Source of the DNA: Brevipalpus yothersi
Taxonomy: Eukaryota; Arthropoda; Arachnida; Trombidiformes; Tenuipalpidae
DNA: 64,000 bases
Reading direction: 5' to 3'
Assembly: GCA_003956705.1 (NCBI GenBank)
Contig: QZCP01000007.1
Span: 193,056 to 257,055 of the forward strand
Below, in pieces: positions 1 to 12,253 of the stretch (positions within the stretch are counted from its first letter, which is position 1; every line of letters starts with the position of its first letter). The notes beneath the pieces were generated by a model. That model did not search any database, was not told the origin of the DNA, and saw only the letters and a program-made list of their open reading frames with translations. The position numbers were made by a program, and so were the translations under genes.

Positions 1-353
1 AGATATGATTTCGTGAATTGTTTTTGAATTCTAGCTCCGAAAAAATCAGTCAGAGTGCATTTTCTCTCTTTCTCTTTCTCTTTCTCTTTCTTCTTGATGA
101 ATGGGAAGGAAAGAAGGGAGGATCAAGGTGTGATTTTTTGAAAATGAAATGGAATGATGACATCAGATGATCATACGCAAAAAAGATAGCGATTATTTAG
201 TCTCGATCAATAGTTTGGACTAACAATCAATTACAATCGAGTATTAAGATTTGTTTATTGAGCTTGGAATACTTATTTACCATCAACAATGAACAAGCGG
301 AAATCATGAGCTCGAAGTTTTTCCAGGGATGAGCTCTCGAAACATCATCTCGA
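1..353. other. 5' flank of copy A
   Basis: No gene is visible. A short imperfect CT tract lies at 60-90. From about 240 to 352 the sequence is nearly identical to the DNA just upstream of copies B (about 2592-2703) and C (about 4964-5086), so this is the duplicated promoter or 5'UTR of the receptor family. It contains short ATG-initiated frames ahead of the main start, for example a six-codon frame at 291. Confidence 0.6.
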
Positions 354-2306
354 ATGGAAAGCCTTTACAGAGACAAGAGATCTTGTCATCTCCAGTCGAA
401 TCTTGGAGTATATTTTTATAACACAGGATTCATCTGGTCTCTCTTTATAGGTGTAGTAATATTGCACTCTATTGAGAGAACGTATGGGTTTTCATTTGAG
501 GTAGTATCGAAACTAGGATACGTCAAACCATCTAAAATAGATTCAAATAGATGTATTTTTCAATTCCCCGGAGCTTATTATTATCGAAATTGTTCCCAAA
601 GTTTGGAAGGACCTTTAATAATCGATAGGAGGGCCAAAAAAATATATTTTTGGAAAAGAGAACAATTCATAGAAGTGTGTTACTATGAAATTGGACTTGA
701 TGGCAAAGTTATTACCCATATTGAACTGGGAAAGGTACCTCAAGAGCAAGATATTCATATTTTGTATATTCCGGGAAACCCTTTCATCGCCATGATACGA
801 GACCCATATCCAGGAAATTACAGTTTTTACCTGTTACCAGAAGAAAATCCTGCAATTTCAAAAATCCCAATAAATGTGCCATATAGACCAGGACAAATAT
901 TCGGGATCGAGTATTCGAATATTGTTTACATGTGGACCGAATTTAGAGGAAACCGACTACACTTCTTATATTTTAACACTAAATGTAAGTTAATATCTCC
1001 AAAAAATGCTTTACTTACACAATCGTAGGAAGTTGAATCATAAATTTGATTCTTCATTTCAGCTGAAAAGCATGAGTCCTTTTTCTATTCACTCGAAAAG
1101 GTTCCAGTTTCCTTAAAGGCTTTCACCATATCAGAGCTGGGTGGAGTTGAGAAAATATATTTCGCAGGATCTACTAGAGATTTTCAATGGTTTTGTCTCT
1201 TTGAGATAGATTTAAAGGAATGGAATGAAAAAGTGAAACAAGGACAGCCTCTCAATGGAAATTTGGATGCTTATTTCTGTGAAAATTTTCCAGCTTTCAA
1301 GAAAGAAGGTGGTTTCATGGGAATTGAAATTTTCTCCGTCACATATCCCTACTCACTCTCAGCATATGTTTTGTCACAAAAATTTTCCGATAGCTCTATA
1401 ATCTATTTCATCTACCAAAATATGACGAACAAGGACCACAAATTCACAAAAACAAAGGAATGCACTGAACTATATCCGAAACCGGGGCCCCGAGGTATAA
1501 TATGTCAATTCAATCGCTCCCAGCAAGATTATTTCACTTCGGTCATAGGGCGCATTCTCATTCTCAGAATTGATGAGAAAATTCAATCGTTTCTTCCTCA
1601 TCCAACGTGCTATCTATTCAATGATTGCTATGGGTGTCATTTGATGGCATATTTCAATTGTTCATGGGAAGAAGATGAATGTGTCAATACGATAAAGCCA
1701 AGAAAACCTTTCAAAAAATGCATAAAAGTTACCAAGATTGCTTCAACTGATGAAAAAGTAACATTAGATTTGGAAGGAGTTCGATTGACCAATACTTTCA
1801 TGGTGGTCCAGATGTTGGATAACTCTACAGGCGAAATATATAAGCCTATTTCGATTTCCAATTATCAAGCTTCTTTTGGCATCGATAATCGCACTCGAAT
1901 AAGGTCAAAATTCAAATTGCAAATTAGCAATTCCGTTATTGATGTGGCAAACTTGGTTGAGGTTGAAATGGATTTTTCGCCCAATAAAACAGATGGTTCT
2001 ATTTTTTCTCCTGTACTGAAGATAGTTCTAATTGCAATAGCAGCCACTTTTATGGTGGTTATTGTTTTGGGCCTAATAGTTCTCTTCTGCCGTAAGGAAG
2101 CTGGCGATTTGAGTAAGTTCATCAGATGTATGCCTAGCTTCCTCGAGTACATGTACTAATGGATATCCTTTACTTAATTTTCTTTTTCAGAGGATTTTTA
2201 CTCATTCAGTTATCACCCTAAAATACCATCTCAAACCGATTCCTCGAGATCACCCTCGGTGAGAAAAATTGACTCACCTCCTCTCAATCTTATTAGGAAA
2301 AAATGA
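354..2306 (+). CDS. PSI/TIG-like single-pass membrane protein, copy A
   Basis: Three exons, 354-984, 1063-2112 and 2191-2306, give about 598 aa; both introns are 78 bp with GTAAGT donors. The N-terminus carries a hydrophobic segment (about residues 27-45) that should act as signal peptide or signal anchor. The ectodomain ends in a PSI-like knot near residues 390-430, with spacing C-x5-C-x2-C-x7-C-x-W-x4-C, followed by a TIG/IPT-like beta stretch containing GVRLTNTFM. One TM lies at about 528-553 and a 45-residue Ser/Pro/basic tail is mostly on exon 3. The order recalls a reduced plexin, with no GAP domain in the tail. Compared with copies B and C it lacks seven residues before the hydrophobic segment. 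Ligand and function are unknown. The start is the ATG shared with copies B and C. Confidence 0.75.
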
Positions 2307-2679
2307 ATTTTTCTATTCTTCATGGAGTCAATTATTTCCTCCAGTTAATTTGTAAAAAATGTACTTATTATATGCCAAAATTTTTCACTGATTAATTGTC
2401 ATACCAGAAACAAAAAATTTGATTAAAAAATTACTTTTCAACTTAATGTTGGACTTTACATTCAAGGATAATCAATTTTTGGGGGTAATTGTGTGTGGAT
2501 GTAACTTAGAATGTAATGGAGTAGCCAAAAATCTTCATCTGTTTGAAATGATTCTCTCAGGAAGTTGAGAAATATTTTGATCCCTTCTCAATCAAGTATT
2601 GAGATCTGTTAATTGAGCTTAGAATACTTATTTACCATCAACAATGAACAAGCGGAAATCATGAGCTGGAAGCTTTTCA
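2307..2679. other. Spacer between copies A and B
   Basis: About 370 bp: the 3'UTR-like tail of copy A, then the duplicated upstream block of copy B from about 2592. The same arrangement recurs after copy B. The upstream block again holds short frames ahead of the main start (a six-codon frame at 2643). No other gene is seen. Confidence 0.55.
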
Positions 2680-4679
2680 ATGGATGAGCTCTCGAAACAT
2701 CGAATGGAAAGCCTTTACAGAGACAAGAGATCTTGTCATCTCCAGTGGAATCTTGGAGTATTTTTTCATAACATAGGATTCATCTGGGTTTACCATAAAT
2801 TCTGGCCTCTCTTGATAGGTGTAGTAATATTGTATTCTATTAAGAGAACTTATGGGTTTTCATTTGAGGCAATATCAAAACTAGGATACGTCAAACCATC
2901 GAGAAGATATCCAAATCAATGTCTAATGCAATTGCCAAAAGATCATGTGTATCGAAAGTGTTCCCCAAGTTTGGAGGGACCTCTTATGCTCGATGAAAGA
3001 GCCAAAAAAATATATTTCTGGAAAAAGATACAATTTCAAGAAGTGCGTTACTATGAAACTGGAATAGCTGATCAGAAAGTTATTACAAAAAAATTACAGG
3101 ATGTACCTAAAAATCTAGATATTCACATTTTCTATATTCCAGGAAATCCTTTCCTAGCCTTGATAAAAGACCCGAGTCCAGAGAGGTACAGTCTTTCCCT
3201 GCCACCAGAGCAAAAACCTACAATTTCCGGTATCAAAACAAATGTGCCATATCGAGCAGGAAAAATTTTCGGTACCGAGTATTCGAATATTGTCTATATG
3301 TGGACTGAATTTAGAGGAAAACGACTAGGCTTTTTACATTTCAACACTAAATGTGAGTTAATATCTCCGAAAAATGCTTTATCCACACAGTCGTAGCAAT
3401 TGGAATCATAAATTTAATTCTTTATTTCAGCCAAACAGCATAAGTTCTTTTATTATTCACTCGAAAGGGTTCCGATTTCCTTGGAGTTTTTCACCATATC
3501 GGAGCTGGGTGGATTTGAGAGAATATATTTCGCAGGATCTACTGAAGATTTTCAACAGGTTTGCTTCTTCGTGATAGATTTAAAGGAATGGAATCGAAGA
3601 GTAGAACGAGGACAGTCTCTCAACGGAAATTTGGATGCTTATTTCTGTGAAAATTTTCCAGCTTTCAAGAAGGTGGTTTCATGGGAATTGAAATTTTCTC
3701 GGTCACATATCCCTACTCACTCTCAGCATATGTTTTGTCGCAAAAATTTTCCGATAGCTCTATAATCTATTTCATCTACCCAAATATGACGAACAAGGAC
3801 CACAAATTCACAAAAACCAAGGAATGCGGTGAATTTTACCCGAAACCCGAGTCCCGATACATTATATGTCAATCCAATGGCTTCCAGGCAGATTATTACA
3901 ATTCGGTCATGAACCGTTCTCTCATCACCAGATTTGATGAGAGATATCAGCGACCTGTTCCTCATCCAACATGCTATCTATTCAATGATTGCTATGGGTG
4001 TCGCTTGATGGAACTTTTCAATTGTTCATGGGAAGAAGATGAATGTGTCAATACGATAAAGCCAAGGAAACCTTTCAATGAATGCATAAAAGTTATCAAT
4101 ATTACTTCGACTGACAAAAAAGTAACATTGGATTTGGAAGGAGTTCGATTGACCAATACTTTCATGGTGGTCCAGATGTTGGATAGCTCCACAGGCGAAA
4201 TATATAAGCCTATTTCGATTTCCGATTATCAAGCTTCTTTTGGCATCGATAATCGCACTCGAATAAGCTCAAAATTTAAATTGCAAATCAACAATTCCGT
4301 TATTGATGTGGCAAACTTGGTTGAGGTTGAAATCAATTTTTCGACCAATAAAACAGATGGAAAAAATGTATCTATTTTTTCTCCTGTACTGAAGATAGTT
4401 CTAATTGCAATAGCAGCCACTTTTATGGTGGTTATTGTTTTGGGCCTAATAGTTCTCTGTTGCCGTAAGGAAGGTGGCGATTTGAGTAAGTTGATCAGAT
4501 GTATGCCTAACTTCCCGAAAAACCTGTACTTATGGATATTTTTTGCTTTCTTTTCTTTCACAGAGGATTTTTACTCATTCAGTTATCATCCTAAAATAGC
4601 ATCTCAAACCGATTCCTCGAGATCACCCTCGATGAGAAAAATTGACTCACCTCCTCTCAATCTTATTAGGAAAAAATGA
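2680..4679 (+). pseudogene. Receptor copy B, frameshifted
   Basis: Near-twin of copy A, with inferred exons 2704-3352 (or from an in-frame ATG at 2680), 3431-4485 and 4564-4679. Near 3667-3678 it lacks four bases present in copies A and C, so the exon 2 frame begun at 3431 ends by about 3765, while the frame carrying the PSI knot, TM and tail runs open from 3681 to the end. Both halves are otherwise intact: the N-terminal hydrophobic segment, PSI cysteines, TM and tail are all present. The last intron (4486-4563, 78 bp) has no stop, so its retention would add 26 residues. As read it is a recent pseudogene. A consensus error is the main alternative because every other part looks functional. 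Confidence 0.7.
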
Positions 4680-5086
4680 ATTTTTCTATTCTTCATGGAA
4701 CCAATTCTTTTCCCAGATTAATTTGTAATAAATTGTACTTATTATATGCCAAAATATTTCACTTATTAATTGTCATACCAGAAACAAAAAATTTAAATAA
4801 AAATTTCTTTTCAACTTAATGTTGGACTCTACATTCAAGGGTGACCAAGTTTTGGGGGTAATTGTGTATGGATGTAACTTAGGAATAGATTAGCCAGAAA
4901 GTCTTCAACTGTTTGAAATGATTCTCTCAGCATTTTAAGAAACATTTTGATCCATTCTCAATCAAGTATTAAGATTCATTTATTGAGCTTGGAATACTTA
5001 TTTACCGTAAACAATAAACAAGCGAGAGGAAGATCATGAGCTTGATGCTTTTCAAGTATGAATGAGCTCTCAAAACATCATCTCGT
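4680..5086. other. Spacer between copies B and C
   Basis: About 400 bp. Its first half matches the 3' flank of copy A and its second half (from about 4964) matches the upstream blocks of A and B, with small substitutions. The six-codon upstream frame seen in A and B is lost here because its ATG reads ATA. No gene is seen. Confidence 0.55.
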
Positions 5087-7032
5087 ATGGAAAGCCTTTA
5101 CAGAGACAAGAGATCTTGTCATCTCCGGTGGAATCTTGGAGTATATTTTTATAACACAGGAATCATCTGGGTTCACCATAAATTCTGGCCTCTCTTGCTA
5201 GGTGTAGTAATATTGTACCCTATTGAGAGAACTTATGGGTTTTCATTTGATGCAGTATCAAAAGTAGGATACGTCAAACCATCTGAAAAATATTCAAATT
5301 TATGTCTCTTACAATTGCCAGAAGCTTATGTGTATCGAAAGTGTAGCCCAAGAGTGACAGGACCTCTAGTACTCGATGAAGTAGCTGACAAAATATATTT
5401 TTGGGAAGAAAAACAATTCCTAGAAGTGCGTTACTATGAAACTCGAAAAGTGAATGTCAAAGTTATTACCCATATTGAACTGGGAAAGGTACCTCAAGGG
5501 CAAGATATTCACCTTTTGTATATTCCAGGAAATCCCTTCATCGCCATGATACAAGACCCACATTCAGAGTTGTACAGTTTTTACCTGTTACCAGAAGAAA
5601 ATTCTACAATTTCAGGAATCCCGATAGCTGTGCCATATCGAGCAGGACTAATTTTCGGCATCGAGTATTCGAATATTGTTTATGTTTGGATCAAATTTGA
5701 AGGAAACCAACTACACTTCTTATATTTTAACACTAAATGTAAGTTGATATCTCCAAAAAATGCTTTACTTACACAATCGTAGGAAGTTGAATCATAAATT
5801 TGATTCTTTATTTCAGCCAAACAGAATAAGTTCTTTTATTATTCGCTCGAAAGGGTTCCGATTCCCCTAAAGACTTTCACCATATCGGAGCTGGGTGGAG
5901 TTGAGAAAGTATATTTCGCAGGATCTACTAGAGATTTTCAACAGGTTTGCCTCTTTGTGATACATTTACAGGATTGGAATCAAAAAGTGGAACGAGGACA
6001 GCCTCTTGAGGGAAATCTGGATGCTTATTTTTGCGGAAATTTCTCAGCTTTCGATAGAAAGGGTGGTTTCATGGAAATTGAAATTTTCTCGATCATATAT
6101 CCCTATTCACTCTCAGCACAGGTTTTGTCACAAAAATTTCCTAATAATTATAGCTCTATAATCTATTTTATTTACCCGAATTTGACGAACAAGGATCACA
6201 AATTCACAAAAACCAAGGAATGCGGTGAACTATACCCGAAACCGGAGTCCAGATACATTATATGTCAAGTCAATGGCTTCCAGGCAGATTATTACAATTC
6301 GGTCAGAAACGGTTATCTCATTACCAGATTTGAAGAGAAATATCAGCATCTTGTTCCTCATCCAACATGCTATCTATTCAATGATTGCTATGGGTGTCGC
6401 TTGATGGAACTCTTCAATTGTTCATGGGAAGAAGATGAATGTGTCAATACGATAAAGCCAAGAAAACCTTTCAAAAAATGCATAAAAGTTACCAAGATTG
6501 CTTCGACTGACAAAAAAGTAACATTAGATTTGGAAGGAGTTCGCTTAACCAATACTTTCATGGTGGTCCAGATGTTGGCTAACTCTACAGGCGAAATATA
6601 TACGCCTATTTCGATTTCAGATTATCAAGCTTCTTTTGGTATCAACATTAGCATTCGCAAAAGCACAAATTTTACGCTACAAATTAGTAATTTCATAATA
6701 CGTGGGCATAATTTAGTAGAGCTGAGAATTGATTTTGTAAATTTCAAAAACCAAACGGACCATGATAATTCATTGCCTCCATTGATTCTCATATTAGTTT
6801 CTGCAGCTGGATCTATTATTCTGATCATTCTGGTGGTAAGCCTGGTTATTTTTTCTTACAGAGAGGCTAATAAATCTCAAATATGTGAGTTCATCAAATT
6901 CATCTTTCTTGCCATGATTCAAATGATTTTTTCACTTTTTCCGCAGTGGAACCTACTTCTTCGGTAAGTTTTAATCCCAAGAAATCATCTATGACCACAA
7001 TTTCGAGGAGAGCCTCATTGCTCAGAGAATAG
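5087..7032 (+). CDS. PSI/TIG-like single-pass membrane protein, copy C
   Basis: Exons 5087-5738, 5817-6884 and 6947-7032 give about 601 aa. The N-terminal hydrophobic segment is at about residues 34-50 and the PSI-like cysteine knot starts near residue 402, with the same spacing as copies A and B. The TIG-like stretch follows, then a TM at about 538-565. The first exon and intron 1 are closest to copy A. From about 6640 onward the sequence departs completely from A and B: the membrane-proximal stretch, TM and cytoplasmic tail are different, and the second intron is 62 bp. Exon 3 reads through a GTAAGT-like hexamer at 6963 before its stop, so an extra 3' intron is possible. The frame is intact throughout. 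Function is unknown. Confidence 0.75.
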
Positions 7033-7343
7033 GTGAATTCCTCTCACCTGATGGATTCTCACCTAGATTTATCTTACAAGACCTACCTTGATTGCCATTT
7101 TGTTGTGTATTTTACCTTATTACAGTTGAAAAATTGGGTGATTATTCTCTCTTCATTTTTAATTCGATGTCTTTAACTATTATTCGAGCATTCCGTTCTC
7201 ATCAGGAGACAGCACTTATACGTCTTTTTTCTCCTATCAAATCCTAATTTCCAACAATAATCAAACATTCCACACTTCTGTTTATCCATGATATCGAACC
7301 CATTTAATTACTTCAGAGGATATATTGCCTTCTAATCCAACAT
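7033..7343. other. Spacer between copies C and D
   Basis: About 310 bp of AT-rich DNA with no convincing frame. A splice-acceptor-like TTACTTCAG ends at 7316, shortly before the start of copy D; a similar acceptor precedes copy E, so a 5'UTR intron is possible in both. Confidence 0.4.
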
Positions 7344-9365
7344 ATGTGTGGCCAATTACTTATACAAGCAACTTTATCTTTGCTCTGGACTGTTTACAAG
7401 ATTTCCGCATATTGCTATGTTCCCTATGGCATGGAAATGTATCGCATTTATCCCTCTCAAATCAGCGGAAGAGGATGCTTGATTCAAATGTCAACAGAAT
7501 ACTTATATCGACAAAATTGTAACATAAACTTCACTGGACCCACAATATACGATCGAGTATCGAAAAAAATTCGCTTCTGGAGAGATTCACAATCGGTAGA
7601 AGCAAAATATTTTGAAATGAACTTTCCAAATCAACCAGAAAATTTGGAAGAATTTGTGTATGCGAAAAATATTCCACCACAACAAACAATCCATCTTTTC
7701 TTTATACCAAGAAATTCATTGGTTATGCTCCAGTCTAACCCACAAACCGATACGTTCATAGTTGACAAATTCAACGAAACTTTTGAAAGAGAAATTAAAA
7801 TCCAAATTCCATACAGCCCAGGCATTGTATTTGGTGATGAGGGCTCATCAATTGTATACGTTTTTCGGGGAGGTGATTGGGATCCTGGTTCTGAGGTTGG
7901 TAGAATCTGTCTCGGGTACCTATACGCAGTTGGAGGTGAGCAATTTGAATTGAATGATCACAATTATCACCAATAATCATCACAATTTTGACATTCCAGA
8001 GTGGCCATATGAATTTGAACCACTGGTTCTCCATCGTACTGGATTGATGATTGAAAAATTTTTTGTCTCAGAATTTCGAGGACTAAATATGACCGTTTTC
8101 GCTGGTTTCACAGCGAATTTTGACGCAACTTGTATTGCATACGTTAATCATTCTGTGTTCGATGACTACGTTAGAAGAGAGGACCAATTGCATCTGAATG
8201 TTAAATCAGAAATTTGTATAGGCAATTTTCAATTTGAAAGAGAGGGAAGATATTCAATTGAAATGTTCAAAATCAAATATCCATACAATATCACTGGATA
8301 CCTGTTGACAAACAAACATTCTGATGACCAACGAGTAACTAGCTACTTTCTATTGCCTCAAATTATGAATTTTGACCATCCTCATCTGGAAAATGAATGT
8401 TATCTGGAAAAAGAATCTGAATATGGGAATGGCCCTGATTTGGTTTGCCGAATGTCTGGCTTAAAAAGTGAATATGATTATTTCACTTCTGTAATTGATA
8501 ATTGGTTAATCAAAAAATTTGATGAGAAAAGTGGAAACTATGTACTTCATAATACATGTTTTCTGTTCAACGATTGTTATGGATGTCGTTTGGTAGAAGC
8601 TCTCAATTGTTCATGGACCGATGGAGTATGTATAGAATCGGTTGGAAGTGAATCAGAATCATATCTCGATTGCATCACAGCTATCGGGCTAACAGTTGAT
8701 GAAAATTGGGTTACAGGGTTCATTGTAGATGGTGTCCGGTTCACGAACACTTTTATGGAAGTTTATTTGTATGATTATTTGGGTAATGAGACTTATGAGA
8801 ATGTATCGATTGCAGATCGTCAAGCTTTCTTTCCCTTGGCTGATGAAATGTGTACAGTTAATTCAAATTTTTCCCTCATGATTAGTAATTCAGAGATTTA
8901 TTTGTACAATTTTGTCGAAGTACCAATCGATCCAGAACTATTTCGAAATATAACTCGACCTGAGAATATTCTCATCATCTTACTGAAGATATTTTTGTTC
9001 ATTGTATTACCAATTTTTGCCATTATGATTGTTTTGGCGGCAATTCTTTTGTATGCTTTTCGTGATCGTCCCGAAGTTGGTAAGTATACAGCATAGTTGC
9101 TACTTTTTTCTCCCAATATGATCATACAATTATCTTTCTCGTGAAATCAGTGGAATTCTTACAGAAATTCAAACGTGGAACCCCTTTGGCCTCAGGAATT
9201 GGCCTCAGCTCGAGGCCCATTTCATCAATCCAAGGTAAAAGTTCAGAAAAGTCCTCCCCAAGCACTGAAAAAATATCAAAAGCCTTCAAACCAGATCAAC
9301 CGCAAAGTGATCATAATATATCGACGGCTTTTAGAGCTGACCAATTGACTTCTGTAGCTAAATAA
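7344..9365 (+). CDS. PSI/TIG-like single-pass membrane protein, copy D (divergent)
   Basis: Exons 7344-7935, 8000-9079 and 9151-9365 give about 628 aa with introns of 64 and 71 bp in the same positions and phases as copies A-C. Overall identity to them is low but the architecture is the same: hydrophobic N-terminus, ectodomain with shared landmarks (a GPTIYDRVSKKIRFW-type block and an I-P-Y-x-x-G-I-x-F-G block), and the PSI-like knot from about residue 383 with spacing matching copy A. A TIG-like stretch, a TM at about 521-550 and a roughly 75-residue Ser/Lys-rich tail follow. The start is the first ATG ahead of the hydrophobic segment; an upstream non-coding exon is possible. The frame is intact, so the divergence appears old and selectively maintained. 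Confidence 0.7.
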
Positions 9366-10299
9366 GTTTTTTTTTTCGATAATTGCTCCTTATTATTAAT
9401 ATTGTTCACCACAAAGTTTACTCCTTTTTAGATTATCCTTGTAAATGATAAAACAGATGAGCATAATTAACCGTATACCTCAATCAATATCTCATCTCAT
9501 TTATTCTCTATTATATTGTATCCAAAAGTATGTCATCCTTCCTCTTTGATCCTTTTGCACAAATGTATCAATAGAATATCTTTCCCTATTACATATTCAA
9601 ATTTTTCACAACTCTAGTGAATAGAGTGGGTGAATATGATCCATAGCAGTGAATTTCTGTGTTCTATTCCATGGGAGGATGATTATATGCATATTCAACC
9701 CTTTTCCAGTTCAGAGTACATCTGTATCTCATTAGGGTGTTTACCGTTACAGCTATAATGAATTTATTGACTTATATCAGGTCATTGTCGTTAATTAGAT
9801 AGGAAATCTGTCATTGCTCGATTGTTCAGTTATGTTTTGCGACTTGATTAAAAATTGCCAGTCATGGAATGAGTTTTCAGATTTTATTGATCAAAGGTAT
9901 GATTTTTTCTGTTTTTAAAAGGCCAATTAAGTATAATTTTTGGAAATTTAGCAGGATGTTTATCCTGAAGAGACTGATAATTTTTGATTCCTAGTTCAGT
10001 ACCTCTAGTTTCTTTCTATTAGGAGCTCATGAAATTATTCCATCAATTTGCTGTATTCTGCTTTACTCTCGTAAGGTGCATGATGTATACATCTTCCTCA
10101 AATAGCACTCAGAATAGAGAACTGGATGAAACCTTCTGGACTTCAAAAATAAACAATTTTCTCATCACGATATTTAAGTGGAGCAAAAATAAAATTTTTC
10201 TGAAAAATCCCTTTGTTCAACAATTGAAGAGAAAAGTAACGCTCTTAAACATTCCAAATTATAAATACTTCCCACCCAATTTGTGATATTTCCAGAGGA
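9366..10299. other. Spacer between copies D and E
   Basis: About 930 bp. An 85-codon frame at 10029-10286 begins with a signal-like hydrophobic stretch but resembles nothing else here and stops just before an acceptor-like TTTCCAG at 10294. It could be a 5' exon or chance. Otherwise AT-rich DNA without recognisable features. Confidence 0.35.
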
Positions 10300-12217
10300 A
10301 TGCTTCTAATTGCTACTCATTTGTTACTGTGGATTATTGGTAAGATGGCTTCGATCTCTTTTGAGCCATATTCCAGAATGGGACTTGTTCGTTCATCTGA
10401 GAATTCAGCAAAAAAATGTATTCTATTAATGCCTTCAGAGTATTTACAGCGACAAAATTGTGAATTGAGCCCACAAGGGCATACAGTTTATGATTGGGAG
10501 TCCAACAAAATTCGTTTCTGGTACAAAAATCAATCTTATACAGCAAAATATTTTCAAACTTTGAATGATAAATTCATACAAGCTATTGAATATTTGAAGT
10601 TTGATGCTGATGATACACTTGTCAGTCAATTCAAATCGGTTTTGCTTAATTTTATTCCCGGAAACAGTTTTATTTTGATAGGCAAGAAAATTCTGGACAA
10701 TTTCGCTACCACTATCGTATTTAATCGTGAAAAAATTGCCGAAAGGGTCATCAAGCTACAACTGGGAGAATATTTGGGAATTTTTTTCGGAAAAGAAAAT
10801 TCCACAATATTCTACATTTACACAGGCTTCAGTTATGATGATACTAACAAAATGAATCTACTCTCTTTCGATTACTATGACTCTAGGTGTAAGTATACAT
10901 AAGAATTAAAGATTTGATTGGTGAATTTTTAATTATTTTAATATGAATCAAACTTCAATCTTTTTTCCAGATGGAGTATTCAATTCATTTTCACTTTATC
11001 TTGGAGTAGGAATATACAGTTTGGAACATTTTACATGGTCAAATCAAGGTGGAGTTGAAATGAAAGCTTTTGTAGCTCAGACCAAAGATTTTCGAACACA
11101 ATGTTTCTTTGAAATCAATCTAACTGATTGGAATACCATGGTCCTTAATCGAACCCAGGGAATGCAATGGGACATAATGCAACCGAAAATGTGTACAAAT
11201 CTGAAACTAATACAACCAGTTGAGTTTTTTGTGGACATCATGCAAATCAAATATCCATATCAAATGATAGGCTATTTATTTTCATATAAGAGTCCAACCA
11301 ATCCAAGTCTATACATTGTTCTCAAGGACCTGGCGAATAATGATCATAAGTTTGAAAATTGTGAAGAAAAAGTTATACAACCTCCTGGAATTCGAAATAT
11401 TTTCTGCAAAAAACAATGTAATCTACTTTATTATGACTACTATACACCGGTGATTGACGGTGTATTGATTCATTTATACAATGAATCAGATGGAAGTACA
11501 TCTCCACATGTCACATGTTTCCTGTTCAATGATTGCTATGGATGCCATTTAATTGAAACTTTCAAATGTATATGGAGAGGGGACAAGTGTGTGGAAAATT
11601 TAGGACCCAAAAAGTCTTCACAAGATTGTGTAAACATTACCAATATTGCACAAACTGATTCTGATGTGACAATAATTTTGAGAGGAGTTCGATTGACCAA
11701 CACATTTATGGTTATTGAATTGCAAGATATTTCCACAAATGAGAGTTATAAGGCCACTTCGATCATGGATTATCAAGTTTCTTTTGCTGTTGGCAAGCGA
11801 AAAAGAATGGAATCAAATTTTTCACTTATGATAAGCAATTCCGATATTAAGATAGATAATTTGGTTTGGATATTCATTGATTTTATGAAATTTAAGAATG
11901 ATACCAAGTCAGAAATTGCACCTCCACTATGGATACTGATTTTAGCCACCATTTTGCCCGTGGTAGTAATGATCTCATTAATTTTACTGGCTATCACACA
12001 TTTCTCAAGGAAGAATGAAGATATATTTGGTAAGTTTATCGTTGAGATTAAGATATGCATCTTGCAAATATCAATCTGACATTAAAGACTTCTCTCTTTC
12101 GATCACACAGAGGATGTCACTTCCGAATCTTTCGAGATCAAGAAAGCTGGTGTCGGATTGGTTGCTTCTGAAACATCTATAACCTCTCAGACTGGTCCCA
12201 GTTATTCCACGGGTTGA
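10300..12217 (+). CDS. PSI/TIG-like single-pass membrane protein, copy E (divergent)
   Basis: Exons 10300-10888, 10971-12029 and 12111-12217 give about 584 aa, with intron phases identical to copies A-D. It has the clearest signal peptide of the family, a leucine-rich stretch in the first 15 residues. The ectodomain block ends near residue 375, the PSI-like knot starts near 379 with the same spacing, and a TIG-like stretch follows with the family motif GVRLTNTFM. The TM is at about 517-545 and the short tail lies on exon 3, unlike those of A-C in sequence. The frame is intact. A plexin/semaphorin-like extracellular recognition role is inference from domain order only. Confidence 0.72.
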
Positions 12218-12253
12218 ATTGTGATTTGGGCTTGGTATTTCAAGAATACTGAA

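Noticed and set aside
10029..10286. 85-codon frame with a signal-like start between receptor copies D and E
   Set aside because: No equivalent upstream of the other copies and no phase-consistent splice into copy E.
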